The notes: generated from the sequence alone by a model not told the origin. Shown: positions 27,238 through 37,058, numbered from the stretch's first letter. The stretch: 64,000 nt of DNA from Bacteroides luti (GCF_900128905.1 NZ_FQTV01000017.1:24739-88738); one strand, 5' to 3'. A program made the numbers and translations.

Positions 27238-28584
27238 TTAAATACCAGTATAACTGTGTGGGGTTATACATCTAAGTTCTTTTTTAACATCCTCACTAAC
27301 ATTCAGTTCTTCAATAAAATCTTTAATAGAAGATTCTGTGATAGCCTGATTAGTTCTTGTCAGTGCTTTTAGTGCTTCATACGGATTAGGATAAGCTTCA
27401 CGACGAAGAATAGTCTGAATAGCTTCAGCAACTACACTCCAACAATTATCCAAATCATTATAAATAGCAGTTTCGTTCAAAATCAGTTTACGTAATCCTT
27501 TCAAAGAGCTCTGAATAGCAATTACAACATGACCGAAAGGCACACCGATATTACGAAGAACGGTAGAATCTGTTAAATCTCTCTGCAAACGAGAAACCGG
27601 TAATTTCTCTGCTAAATGGTTAAGAATAGAATTCGCTATTCCCAAATTTCCTTCTGCATTTTCAAAATCAATCGGATTTACTTTGTGAGGCATTGCACTG
27701 GAGCCTACTTCTCCTGCCTTAATTTTCTGCTTGAAATATTCCATAGAAATATATAACCAGAAATCACGATTCATGTCAATCATGATAACATTGATACGTT
27801 TCATCGCATCGAAAACAGCTGATAGGTTATCATAATTTGAAATTTGTGTTGTATACTCTTCACGTTCCAATCCAAGTTTTTCTGAAACGAAACGATTACC
27901 AAAAGCTTTCCAGTCATAAGAAGGATAAGCTACATGATGAGCATTGTAATTACCTGTAGCACCACCAAATTTAGCAGTTACCGGGCAAGCTTTAAGTATA
28001 GCCAACTGACGTTCCAGTCTGTAAGCAAAAACCATGATTTCTTTTCCCAAACGAGTTGGAGAAGCTGGCTGACCATGAGTCTTCGCAAGCATAGAAACAT
28101 TAGCCCAATCTGTGGCATATTGTTTTAGCTGTGCAATAAGCTCTTCAATTAAAGGATAATATACATTATTCAGTGCTTCCTTTATAGACAATGGAATAGA
28201 TGTATTGTTAATATCCTGAGAAGTTAGTCCGAAGTGTATAAACTCTTTATATTCTTCAAGACCACCAAGCTTATCAAATTCTTCTTTAATGAAATACTCA
28301 ACAGCTTTTACGTCGTGATTAGTCACACTTTCAATATCCTTAATACGTTGTGCATCGGCTTCAGAAAAGTTTCGATAGATACTTCTTAAAGACTCAAAAA
28401 CATCTTCACCAACACCTTTAAGCTGGGGCAAAGGCAGTTCGCACAAGGTTATAAAATACTCAATCTCAACCTGCACACGATATTTAATCAATGCAAATTC
28501 AGAAAAATAAGCAGCTAAAGCCTCAGCTTTGCCTCTGTAGCGGCCATCAATAGGTGATATAGCCGTAAGTAAATCAAGTTTCAT
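27238..28584 (-). CDS. purB: Adenylosuccinate lyase
   Basis: 448 residues from ATG 28584 (MKLDLLTAISPIDGRYR). The ORF extends nine codons further, but that would overlap a -7 box (TAATTTTG, minus strand, 28609-28616), so the shorter form is preferred. Splits adenylosuccinate to AMP and SAICAR to AICAR in purine synthesis. Seen: TSQDINNTS, KTHGQPASPTRLGKE and the superfamily signature GSSAMPHKVNPIDFENAEG. Confidence 0.96.
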   Translation of the reverse strand: MKLDLLTAISPIDGRYRGKAEALAAYFSEFALIKYRVQVEIEYFITLCELPLPQLKGVGEDVFESLRSIYRNFSEADAQRIKDIESVTNHDVKAVEYFIKEEFDKLGGLEEYKEFIHFGLTSQDINNTSIPLSIKEALNNVYYPLIEELIAQLKQYATDWANVSMLAKTHGQPASPTRLGKEIMVFAYRLERQLAILKACPVTAKFGGATGNYNAHHVAYPSYDWKAFGNRFVSEKLGLEREEYTTQISNYDNLSAVFDAMKRINVIMIDMNRDFWLYISMEYFKQKIKAGEVGSSAMPHKVNPIDFENAEGNLGIANSILNHLAEKLPVSRLQRDLTDSTVLRNIGVPFGHVVIAIQSSLKGLRKLILNETAIYNDLDNCWSVVAEAIQTILRREAYPNPYEALKALTRTNQAITESSIKDFIEELNVSEDVKKELRCITPHSYTGI

Positions 28585-28725
28585 AGTGTAATGATAATTA
28601 TCAGACTGCAAAATTAATTCTTTTATTTGAATAGAGAGTTACACAAATAAGAAAAAGTTTGTATCAAAGAGGTAAAGAAATAAAAAAAGCCTCACAAATA
28701 CAATTGTGAAGCTTCCTATCTAATG

Positions 28726-28800
28726 TGGGCGTTGACGGATTCGAACCGCCGACCCTCTGCTTGTAAGGCAGATGCTCTGAACCAGCTGAGCTAAACGCCC
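28726..28800 (-). tRNA. tRNA-Val (anticodon TAC), copy 2
   Basis: 75 bases with a complete cloverleaf: acceptor GGGCGTT/AACGCCC, D-arm GCTCAGCTGGTTCAGAGC, anticodon loop CTTACAA (TAC reads GUA), T-arm with GGTTCGAATCC. Discriminator A; CCA is not encoded. Identical to the copy at 28835 and 34 bases downstream of it. Confidence 0.97.
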
Positions 28801-28834
28801 TTGTTTTATCAACGAAAGTCTCTGGATTTTGAAG

Positions 28835-28909
28835 TGGGCGTTGACGGATTCGAACCGCCGACCCTCTGCTTGTAAGGCAGATGCTCTGAACCAGCTGAGC
28901 TAAACGCCC
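28835..28909 (-). tRNA. tRNA-Val (anticodon TAC), copy 1
   Basis: Identical 75-base sequence to the copy at 28726-28800, same anticodon TAC and no encoded CCA. It is the promoter-proximal copy; both are likely cut from one precursor. Confidence 0.97.
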
Positions 28910-28935
28910 GAGACACTTTCGTTTCAAAAGCGATG

Positions 28936-28966
28936 CAAAGATATAGCTTTCTTTGAAACTAGCAAA
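28936..28966 (-). promoter_or_regulatory. Promoter of the tRNA-Val pair
   Basis: Minus strand TTTG (28963-28966), 19 bases, TATCTTTG (28936-28943); start expected near 28929, 20 bases before the first tRNA. Confidence 0.8.
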
Positions 28967-29330
28967 ACTTTCTGCAGTTATTTTTTAAACAAAATTAAAG
29001 TCAATTACAGAAAGTGCTGTTTATCAGCACTAATAGAGCGAATATTTTTTTTTGCGAACTAATATCCATTTTTTCCAAAAGTATCATCATTTTATAAAAT
29101 GTCCGAATATGAACACTATGTTCACATTCGGATAATAAAAAGACACGCAACAAACTAAAAAGAAAAGAATCAAGAATATTTTTTTCTTAAAATTTAATTA
29201 TTTACCTATTAAATCTGAGTCATAGAAAAGGCATGGTTATAATCTAACATTCAACCACTTAAGATTAAATATTTACAAGTTTAAAAGAGTCAAAAGCTTA
29301 TAAACAATAAAATAAACTTAAACACAATTG
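28967..29330. other. Intergenic region with a 14-bp inverted repeat
   Basis: No gene seen. Holds an AT-rich stretch and one strong inverted repeat, TCCGAATATGAACA (29102-29115) with TGTTCACATTCGGA (29119-29132), one mismatch, 3-base loop. Neither strand has a clear T-run after it. It may be an operator for the divergent tRNA or receptor promoters or a stray hairpin. Confidence 0.5.
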
Positions 29331-29375
29331 CAACTTTTGGCAAGGTACTTGCGTCTAAAGGATGTAGCGCTTACA
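29331..29375 (+). promoter_or_regulatory. ECF-like promoter and palindrome upstream of receptor paralogue 1
   Basis: CAACTT (29331-29336), a 15-base spacer and CGTCTAAA (29352-29359), like ECF/sigma-E promoters (AACTT and CGTC/TCTAA), followed after 3 bases by the palindrome-like TGTAGCGCTTACA (29363-29375). The same boxes with the same spacing recur at 31863-31907. Confidence 0.55.
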
Positions 29376-29415
29376 AAATAACAGATTCATTAACGAATGA
29401 AGCAATAAAATTGAA

Positions 29416-31731
29416 ATGAAAAAAATATTCAGTGTATTAGTTTTGATATTTATATGCCAGGCAACATTTGCACAGGCTTTACAATTAAAAGGACACATTC
29501 TTACAGCTACAAAACAGCCAATTGAGTTTGCTAATGTGATTCTTAGGAAGTCGGATTCAACCTTTGTAACAGGCGGAATGACTGACATGAAAGGTAAGTT
29601 CAGTATGGAACATCTTGAAAAAGGAATATACAACCTTCAGATTTCAAGTCTTGGATATCAGACTAAGAATCTTGAGATACGTGATTTCAATAAAGATGTA
29701 GACCTTGGAAATATTGAAATTGATTCTGCAGCAGTAGCATTGAATGAAGTAGTGGTTACAGGCGCCAAAGTTATCAACGAAGCCGACAGAAAGATATTAC
29801 TGCCAACTTCCAAACAGATGAAGGCAGCAACTAACGGATTCAACCTCTTACAGAAGCTAAATCTTAAACGTATTCAGGTTGACGTGTTAAGAAATACCAT
29901 TTCGGCTTCAGGCGGTGGCGAAGTACAACTCAGAATAAACGGAGTAAAATCAAGCATTCAGGAGGTCATGTCATTACGCCCGGAAGATATCCTGCGTATT
30001 GAACATCACGACGATCCGGGGCTTAAATATGGAGGAGCAGAAGCAGTAATCGACTATATCACCCGCAGAAAAGAAAGTGGTGGTTTTCTTGCTTTCGATT
30101 TCACAGACTCCCCCCATGTTCCTTTCGGAGATAATAGTGTGACAGCAAAATTCAACTATAAAAAATCCGAGTTTGGGCTATTTTATAATGGAGGTTACAG
30201 AGAAATGGATCACATGTGGCGAGAAAACTCAGAGACATTTAATTTCTCTGACGGAAGAACTCTTACCCGTCTGGAAGATGGTACTCCTGATAAGTGGGCA
30301 AGGAACTGGCACTATATGCAGATGAACTATAACTATCAGGAAGGTCAGGACTGGTTCTTCAACGCTACCTTAAGAACAAATGTAAATGATAACCCCAGAA
30401 CAAACTATAAAAGTTATCTTTATCCAACAAACAATCCATCAAATGGTGTAAATATGACCGACCGTTCTTCTTCATGGGAACATATTCCATCTTTAGACCT
30501 TTACTATCAGCGCAATTTAAAAAATCAGCAATCATTAGTTCTGAATATTGTGGGAACATATCTTGATTCGAACTCACAAAGATATTATAAGGAAATACAG
30601 GGTTTACAGACATTAACAGACATCTTTACTAATGTAGACGGAAGCAAATACTCAATAATTGGCGAGGGTATATACGAGAAAGGATTTAAAGCCGGACGTT
30701 TAAGCGCCGGAGTGAAGCACACACAAAGTTACACTAACAATGAGTATACTGGAAATTCTTTATCGCTAACAAACATGAGGCAATCTGAAACTTATGTTTA
30801 TACTGAATTTCAGGGCAAAATTAACAAGTTCAATTATTCTTTGGGAATAGGCGGATCACGTTCATGGTTTAACCAGGGCGGCGAAGGATACCATAACTAT
30901 ACCTTCCGTCCTACGGCCAGCTTAAAATATAATTTCAATGATAACTCATTTCTTCGTTACCGCGGTAACATTTACAGCACAGCGCCTTCACTATCCGATT
31001 TAGGAAATATTGAACAATCCATCGATTCTTTGCAGATAAGAAGAGGTAACAGCAACCTGAAACCGGTTATGTCATACGTAAACTCATTGAACTATGATAT
31101 AACAAAAGGTATATTCAGCGGAAGTCTGTTCCTTGGCCATTGGTACTATAACAAGCCAATTATGGAAGAGACCCGGGTTGAAAACAATAAATTCATCCGT
31201 ACCAACGACAATCAGAAAAGCTGGCAGAAACTTAATACCGAAATGGAATTGTCAATCAATCCCTTCAAAGATATTTTCGTAGCAAAGATTGTAACCGGAA
31301 TGAGTTATTTCGATAGCAAAGGGAATAATTATCATCACACATATACAAACTGGTACATGCGTGCAGAAGCAAATGCAAGCTACAAAAACTGGTCGGCGTT
31401 CTTCCAGATGCAAAACCACAAAAACAACTTATTTGGAGAGACTCTTGAATATGGAGAAAACTATCACCTCTTCGGAATTATGTATAAACACAAACAACTC
31501 AGTCTTGGTGCCATGATGATTAATCCGTTTGTAGATAACTGGAAAGCAGGAAGTGAAAATCTAAATGCCTCAGCCCCTTCAAAGAACTGGGTATATATAA
31601 AGGAAACATCACGCTTATTTGCAATTCAAGTATCATATAGCTTTAACTTCGGTCGTAAATATCAGTCTTCGCAAAAACGATTAAATAACCAGGATACAGA
31701 TACAGGAGTTATGAGTAGTAATAAAAAGTAA
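29416..31731 (+). CDS. TonB-dependent receptor-like outer-membrane protein, paralogue 1 (intact)
   Basis: 771 residues. Signal peptide ending near residue 19 (TFAQ/A), carboxypeptidase-regulatory-like domain (about 22-100, GHILTATKQPIEFANVILRK), a plug-like domain beginning with ALNEVVVTGAK and containing RPEDILRIEHHDDPGLKYGGAEAVIDYITRR (about 190-220), then an aromatic-rich beta-barrel to the C-terminus. Substrate unknown and no SusD-like partner adjacent. The next gene is a same-length paralogue that is broken. Terminator-like hairpin follows at 31772. Confidence 0.8.
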   Translation: MKKIFSVLVLIFICQATFAQALQLKGHILTATKQPIEFANVILRKSDSTFVTGGMTDMKGKFSMEHLEKGIYNLQISSLGYQTKNLEIRDFNKDVDLGNIEIDSAAVALNEVVVTGAKVINEADRKILLPTSKQMKAATNGFNLLQKLNLKRIQVDVLRNTISASGGGEVQLRINGVKSSIQEVMSLRPEDILRIEHHDDPGLKYGGAEAVIDYITRRKESGGFLAFDFTDSPHVPFGDNSVTAKFNYKKSEFGLFYNGGYREMDHMWRENSETFNFSDGRTLTRLEDGTPDKWARNWHYMQMNYNYQEGQDWFFNATLRTNVNDNPRTNYKSYLYPTNNPSNGVNMTDRSSSWEHIPSLDLYYQRNLKNQQSLVLNIVGTYLDSNSQRYYKEIQGLQTLTDIFTNVDGSKYSIIGEGIYEKGFKAGRLSAGVKHTQSYTNNEYTGNSLSLTNMRQSETYVYTEFQGKINKFNYSLGIGGSRSWFNQGGEGYHNYTFRPTASLKYNFNDNSFLRYRGNIYSTAPSLSDLGNIEQSIDSLQIRRGNSNLKPVMSYVNSLNYDITKGIFSGSLFLGHWYYNKPIMEETRVENNKFIRTNDNQKSWQKLNTEMELSINPFKDIFVAKIVTGMSYFDSKGNNYHHTYTNWYMRAEANASYKNWSAFFQMQNHKNNLFGETLEYGENYHLFGIMYKHKQLSLGAMMINPFVDNWKAGSENLNASAPSKNWVYIKETSRLFAIQVSYSFNFGRKYQSSQKRLNNQDTDTGVMSSNKK

Positions 31732-31771
31732 ATTAAAGTTTAACTTCACAATTATACTTACTAACTGAGGG

Positions 31772-31793
31772 AGGATCGTTGCGAAACGGTCCT
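31772..31793 (+). terminator. Hairpin after receptor paralogue 1
   Basis: 9-bp stem AGGATCGTT / AACGGTCCT (one G-U) with a GCGA (GNRA-type) loop, followed by a pyrimidine-rich run. The equivalent after paralogue 2 has the same form with a GTGA loop. Confidence 0.65.
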
Positions 31794-31862
31794 TCTTCGC
31801 TTTTATAGACACCCAAACATCATATTAATCCAGCAAAAAGCAACAAATAACTCTATTATCTG

Positions 31863-31907
31863 CAACCTTTCTTTTACCGGTTACGTCTAAATATTGTAGC
31901 GCTTACA
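31863..31907 (+). promoter_or_regulatory. ECF-like promoter and palindrome upstream of receptor paralogue 2
   Basis: CAACCT (31863-31868), 15-base spacer, CGTCTAAA (31884-31891), 3 bases, TGTAGCGCTTACA (31895-31907). Boxes, spacing and palindrome match those upstream of paralogue 1 although the spacer bases differ, which argues the boxes are under selection. Confidence 0.55.
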
Positions 31908-31949
31908 TAAAGACAACTTGATTGTATTACCTGTAGACATTAAACCGAA

Positions 31950-34265
31950 ATGAAAAAGATTTTTAGCGTATTATTTTTTATAATACTTTGCCAAACCATA
32001 ACAGCCCAATCTTTCCAGATCAAAGGATCTATTCTTTCCAAAGCAAAACAGCCTATTGAATTTGCAAATGTAGTTTTAAGAAAAGCCGATTCTACATTTG
32101 TAAATGGTGGAATGACTGACGCCAAAGGTAAGTTCAGTATGGAAAATCTTGAGAAAGGAATATATAACCTACAGATTTCAAGTCTCGGATACCAGACCAA
32201 AAATCTTGAGATCCGCGATTTCAATAAGGACACTGACTTGGGAACTATTGAAATTGATTCAGCTGCCATTGCATTAAATGAAGTTGTTGTTACTGCAGCC
32301 AAAGTTATTAATGAAGCCGACCGAAAGATATTACTGCCAACTTCAAAACAAATGAAAGCAGCAACCAACGGATTTGATCTCTTGCAACAACTAAACTTAA
32401 GACGTATTCAGATTGATGTTATGAGAAATACCATTGCCGCATCAGGTGGAGGAGAAGTAGACCTTAGAATCAATGGAGTAAAGTCGAGCATTCAGGAAGT
32501 TATGTCATTACGCCCGGAAGATATTCTGCGTATAGAACATCATGAAGACCCGGGACTACGCTACGAGGGAGCAGAAGCTGTTATTGATTATATTACACGC
32601 CGTAGAAACAGCGGCGGATTTATCTCATTCGATACAGAAACCTCTCCTCATGTTGCTTTTGGTAATAACAGCGTAACAGCCAAATTCAATTACAAGAAAT
32701 CGGAATTCGGACTATTCTACACCGGTGGATACAGATCTGTAGATCACATGTGGCGTGAAAATTCAGAAACATTCAACTTCCCCGACGGCAGAAGTCTCAC
32801 CCGTATGGAAGATGGCACTCCGGACAAATGGTCCATGAACTGGAACTATATGCAAATGAATTACAACTATCAACAAGGAAAAGAATGGTTCTTTAATGCA
32901 ACGCTCAGGGCAAATATCAATGGTAATCCAAAGCAGAATTTCAACAGTTATCTTTACCCTACCAATAATCCTTCGAACGGAGTATACATGACAGATCGTT
33001 CATCATCCTGGGAGCGCAGACCTTCGCTGGACCTTTACTACCAACGTAATTTTAAAAATCAACAATCGTTAATTCTTAACGTTGTAGGTACATATATGGA
33101 CTCCAATTCAAAAAGACATTATAAGGAGATGCAGGATACAGAAACCTTAACCGATCTATTTTCAAATGTAGACGGGAATAAATATTCGATTATTGGTGAA
33201 GGAATATATGAAAAGACATTCAAGGCAGGTAGATTAAGCACTGGAATAAAGCACACTCAAAGTTTCACCGATAATGAATATACAGGAAGTTCCGTATCCA
33301 AAACAGATATGAGATAGGCCGACACTTACATGTATACAGAATTTCAGGGAAAGATTAATAAGTTCAATTACTCTTTAGGAATAGGAGGCTCACGTTCATG
33401 GTTCAACCAGGGAGGAGAAGGATATCAAAATTACAACTTCCGCCCCACAGCAAGTCTGAAATATAACTTTAACGAGAACTCGTTTATCCGTTATCGTGGC
33501 AATATTTACAGTAATTCTCCTTCTTTGTCCGATCTGGGAAATACAGAACAAGCAATAGATTCCTTACAGATAAGAAGAGGAAACAGCTCTCTGAAACCGG
33601 TAATATCATACGTAAATTCATTGAACTACGACATAACTAAAGGAATATTCAGCGGTAGTTTATTGGTTAGCCACAGATACTATAACAAACATATAATGGA
33701 GGAAACCATTATTGAAAACAACAAATTCATCCGTACCAAGGACAACCAAAAGAATTGGCAGAAGTTGAATACTGAAATGGAAGTATCAGTAAATCCATTC
33801 AAAGATCATTTAATCGCTAAAATTACGACTGGGATAAGTTACTTCGACAGTAAAGGAAATAATTATGCTCACACATATTCAAACTGGTATTATAGAGCAG
33901 AAGTAAATGGATACTATAAAAACTGGTCGGCATTCTTCCGTATTCAGAATCACAGAAACAATTTCTTTGGCGAGACTCTTGATATTGGAGAAAACTGGCA
34001 CATGATTGGAATTATGTACAAGCATAAACAACTAACTATAGGAGGCATGATGCTTAACCCATTTGCCGACAATTGGAAAGTAGGTAGTGAGAATCGCAAT
34101 AAATTTGCTCCTTCCAAAAATTGGGAATATGTTAAAGAGAGCTCGCGACTATTTGCATTCAAGTTATCATATAACTTCAATTTCGGACGTAAGTATCAGT
34201 CTTCACAAAAACGATTAAATAACGAAGATACCGATACAGGAGTTATGAGTAGTAGTAAAAAATAA
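31950..34265 (+). pseudogene. TonB-dependent receptor-like protein, paralogue 2, broken by a TAG codon
   Basis: The frame runs the same 771 codons as paralogue 1, with signal peptide (TITAQ), regulatory-like domain, plug (RPEDILRIEHHEDPG) and barrel all conserved, but codon 456 is TAG (33315-33317) where paralogue 1 has CAA for Gln at the exactly aligned codon 456. No indel is seen and the frame reopens at once (a possible internal ATG at 33330), so a single substitution, probably CAG to TAG, split the gene into 455- and 311-codon pieces. The pieces have few other differences suggestive of decay, so the change is recent, or is a sequencing error. The upstream part could be exported but lacks half the barrel. 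Confidence 0.85.
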
Positions 34266-34287
34266 TATTATTGCTTCATTATTGAGG

Positions 34288-34311
34288 AAGGAACGTTGTG
34301 AAACGCTCCTT
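34288..34311 (+). terminator. Hairpin after receptor paralogue 2
   Basis: 10-bp stem AAGGAACGTT / AACGCTCCTT with one mismatch and a GTGA loop, then CTTTCTTTTT. Confidence 0.7.
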
Positions 34312-34334
34312 CTTTCTTTTTATATACCTTACTA

Positions 34335-34889
34335 CTAATCAAGTTTTCTTTTCACAACAGCCGGATTTCCTACTACAAGGGAATCATCAGGAACATTTTT
34401 CGTAACCACACTTCCGGCACCTATTATGCAACGATCACCAATCGTAACTCCCGGACAGATAATTGCTCCTCCACCTATCCAGCAATCATTGCCGATAGTC
34501 ACGGCATGAGCAGATTCAACCATTTCACGACGTTCCAGATAGTTCATTGGATGTTGCGGAGTATATATCTGCACTGCCGGACCAATTAATGTATGATGTC
34601 CAATCTTAACCGGAGCTCCATCGAGGATTACACAATTAAAATTAATAAAAGCATGCTCGCCCAACTCTATATTATAACCATAATCGCAAAAGAAAGGCGG
34701 ACAGATCTTTGCCGTAGGATGAATATTTGGAAGCAGTTCTTTCTGCACTTCCTGCAAATCGGGTGAGCCAAGATACATCGTATTCATTTTGGATATTAAA
34801 GCCTTCGCTCTTAAAAGGTCGGCAAATAATTCCGGGTCGGAAACATTAGCAAGCTGACCGCTCCTCATTTTTTCTTTTTCTGTTGCCAT
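34335..34889 (-). CDS. Sugar O-acetyltransferase (maltose/galactoside acetyltransferase family)
   Basis: 184 residues. N-terminal Mac domain (about 1-55, MRSGQLANVSDPELFADLLRAK) and left-handed beta-helix hexapeptide repeats (INFNCVILDGAPVKIGHHTLIGP, WIGGGAIICPGVTIGDRCIIGAGSVV). Transfers acetyl from acetyl-CoA to a sugar hydroxyl, probably a detoxification role. Converges on the broken receptor gene; lies 38 bases after yaaA in the same direction. Confidence 0.88.
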   Translation of the reverse strand: MATEKEKMRSGQLANVSDPELFADLLRAKALISKMNTMYLGSPDLQEVQKELLPNIHPTAKICPPFFCDYGYNIELGEHAFINFNCVILDGAPVKIGHHTLIGPAVQIYTPQHPMNYLERREMVESAHAVTIGNDCWIGGGAIICPGVTIGDRCIIGAGSVVTKNVPDDSLVVGNPAVVKRKLD

Positions 34890-34927
34890 ATTATCTAAAA
34901 TTACAAGAAATTGAAAATGCTATTTTA

Positions 34928-35689
34928 TCAGCATATAAAAACAAGTTTATTATCTTCAGAACGTTCAGGGTCGAACCTAAACCCCTCCCATGTAAAAGCT
35001 TTCAAGGCTTCAAGTTCTTCTATTCGGTTTTTAAGAATAAACCGAGTCATCTCTCCACGTGCCATCTTTGCATAAATGGTCACCGTGTCGAGCTTTCCTT
35101 TCTTCCACATTTTAAATTCGGGAGTAATTACCTGCACTTCCTTTTCCACTCGTTTCCAGTCGAACGAAGGCTGAATATCCATGCTTGCCAGATTTACCAA
35201 CACTCCCCCACTCTTCATCACGTCCTCAATAAAAGGTTGAGTAAGTATCGGTTTCCAGAAATCGGCCATTGATACATTTCCCAGTTCGGGCAGCTTCACA
35301 TCATACTCCATTCGGTAAGCCTTTATCATATCGAGCGGACGAACCAATCCGTAAAACGGAGAAGCGATGCACAAATGCTCATGAGCATAAAGAAAATCCT
35401 CGTCCGAGAAATCCGCCGGAGCAATATGTTTAAACACCATTCCGGTATAAGCCAGTAAAGCCTGCAGAGAAGGAGCCTCATCGGAATGAAACGTTTCAAA
35501 CCGCTTAAATGTTTCCAGAGCCAGCTTCGGACTAATCTTCAGTAATCGTTCCAATTCCTCCACAGAATATTGTGCCATGTGGAGTGCAATCTCTTTTGCT
35601 TCATCGGCAAACTGAGGTATTGATTTTGCCGGAGCTTTCTGTGAGCTTTTAGTATTTATTGTTTTGGCTGGGGATATTATTATTTGCAT
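34928..35689 (-). CDS. yaaA: Peroxide stress protein YaaA
   Basis: 253 residues, DUF328 family. Seen: MQIIISPAKTINTKS start, LMIKISPKLALETFKRF-like segment (LLKISPKLALETFKRF), YGLVRPLDMIKAYRMEYDVKLP and FILKNRIEELEALKAFTWEGF near the end. In E. coli YaaA binds DNA and lowers free iron under hydrogen peroxide stress. Nothing in the context shows its regulation here. Confidence 0.92.
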   Translation of the reverse strand: MQIIISPAKTINTKSSQKAPAKSIPQFADEAKEIALHMAQYSVEELERLLKISPKLALETFKRFETFHSDEAPSLQALLAYTGMVFKHIAPADFSDEDFLYAHEHLCIASPFYGLVRPLDMIKAYRMEYDVKLPELGNVSMADFWKPILTQPFIEDVMKSGGVLVNLASMDIQPSFDWKRVEKEVQVITPEFKMWKKGKLDTVTIYAKMARGEMTRFILKNRIEELEALKAFTWEGFRFDPERSEDNKLVFIC

Positions 35690-36032
35690 TCTATCTGTTT
35701 ATTCAAAACTAGCACTATAAATTTACGACTGCAAGTTATATAAAAAATCAATACAATTAGATTTTGTAAATTTAGAATTTAACATCACTCCATCACCAAC
35801 CACCCAAAACGTCCTGATTAAAAGCAAATTAAAAGGTGAGGGATAGCAAATAATCCCTCACCCAATCCATCATTTTTGGGCTCTACCCTCACCTTTTCGG
35901 AGCATTTCCTGGCAAAAAGAGCATAAAAACTGCAATCTTACTTCATTTACAAAGACATTTTCCTTTTATTTTTAATTTCTAAAAAGAAGAAAGAGAATGT
36001 TTTAACTATGGCCATGTTTTGTGATAAATTAG
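35690..36032. other. Divergent yaaA-trpS region with two competing hairpins
   Basis: No gene seen. GGTGAGGGAT (35835-35844) pairs perfectly with ATCCCTCACC (35853-35862), while the larger segment AAAAGGTGAGGG (35831-35842) can instead pair with CCCTCACCTTTT (35886-35897). A small CCCAA/TTGGG hairpin lies between. A -7 box TATCTTTG at 36033-36040 serves trpS and lies downstream, so the structure is probably outside the trpS transcript. Confidence 0.55.
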
Positions 36033-36068
36033 TATCTTTGCGGCAAATTATTTAGAAACAAAGAAATT

Positions 36069-37058
36069 ATGGAAACAGTTGTTAGTGGAATTCGCCCAAC
36101 AGGTAATCTGCATCTGGGCAACTACTTTGGAGCAGTGAAGAGTTTTCTGCAAATGCAGAATGAATATAATTGTTATTTCTTTATCGCCGACTGGCATTCC
36201 CTTACTACTCACCCAAAACCTAATGATATAGTTCAGAGCGCACGCACTATTCTTGCTGAATATCTTGCTTGCGGTATTGATCCTGAGAAAGCTACTATTT
36301 ATGTACAAAGTGATGTGAAGGAGGTATTGGAGCTTTATCTGTACCTTAACATGAATGCTTACCTAGGCGAGCTGGAACGTACTACTTCTTTCAAGGAAAA
36401 GGCACGTAAACAACCGGACAATGTAAATGCCGGACTTCTTACTTACCCAACTCTTATGGCTGCGGATATTCTTATTCATAAGGCTATTAAAGTACCAGTG
36501 GGCAAGGATCAGGAACAAAATATGGAGATGGCGCGTAAGTTTGCCCGTCGTTTCAATACTATATATGGTACTGACTTATTCCCAGAACCAGCTTCTTTTT
36601 CTTTGGCAGAAAAGGCTATCAAGGTTCCAGGACTGGATGGTTCTGGTAAGATGGGAAAATCTGAAGGTAATTGCATTTACCTGATGGATGACGCCAAGAC
36701 TATCAGCAAAAAGGTGATGAAGGCTGTTACTGATGCCGGACCAACAGTGCCTAACAGTGAAAAGCCTGAGGTTATTCAGAACCTGTTTACTTTCCTTGAT
36801 ATTGTGTCTACTAAAGATACTTACGATTATTTCAACGAGAAGTACAATGATTGTTCTATCCGTTACGGAGATTTGAAGAAACAACTTGCTGCAGATATCG
36901 TGGCTTATACTGAGCCTATCCGTGAAAAGATTGTGGAATATTCTGCAAACACTGAATATCTTGCTAAGGTTGCTAAACAAGGTGCAGAGAGAGCACAGGA
37001 AAGTGCAGCTAAAACATTGAAGGAAGTTAGAGAAATCATCGGATTCCGAGAAATTTAA
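36069..37058 (+). CDS. trpS: Tryptophanyl-tRNA synthetase
   Basis: 329 residues, class Ic. HIGH-type motif TGNLHLGNYF (11-20), KMSKS-type motif KMGKS (194-198) and the family segment FIADWHSLTTHP. Charges tRNA-Trp. Single gene with a -7 box 29 bases upstream and a strong terminator downstream. Confidence 0.97.
   Translation: METVVSGIRPTGNLHLGNYFGAVKSFLQMQNEYNCYFFIADWHSLTTHPKPNDIVQSARTILAEYLACGIDPEKATIYVQSDVKEVLELYLYLNMNAYLGELERTTSFKEKARKQPDNVNAGLLTYPTLMAADILIHKAIKVPVGKDQEQNMEMARKFARRFNTIYGTDLFPEPASFSLAEKAIKVPGLDGSGKMGKSEGNCIYLMDDAKTISKKVMKAVTDAGPTVPNSEKPEVIQNLFTFLDIVSTKDTYDYFNEKYNDCSIRYGDLKKQLAADIVAYTEPIREKIVEYSANTEYLAKVAKQGAERAQESAAKTLKEVREIIGFREI

Noticed and set aside
26330..27372. Long ORFs on both strands opposite and beside the pseudouridine synthase N-terminus
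   Set aside because: They arise from the 36-bp coding repeat, which keeps other frames open too. They have unnatural compositions and no domain.
28664..28927. 87-codon minus-strand ORF
   Set aside because: It runs straight through the two tRNA-Val genes.
33315..33317. TAG decoded as an amino acid (for example pyrrolysine) or programmed readthrough
   Set aside because: The paralogue has Gln at this codon, no special context is seen, and no other gene in the window has an internal TAG. A simple nonsense change or read error is more likely.
29416..34265. A polysaccharide utilisation locus (SusC pair)
   Set aside because: No SusD homologue, glycosidase or sensor next to them; the barrels are of the non-SusC carboxypeptidase-regulatory type.
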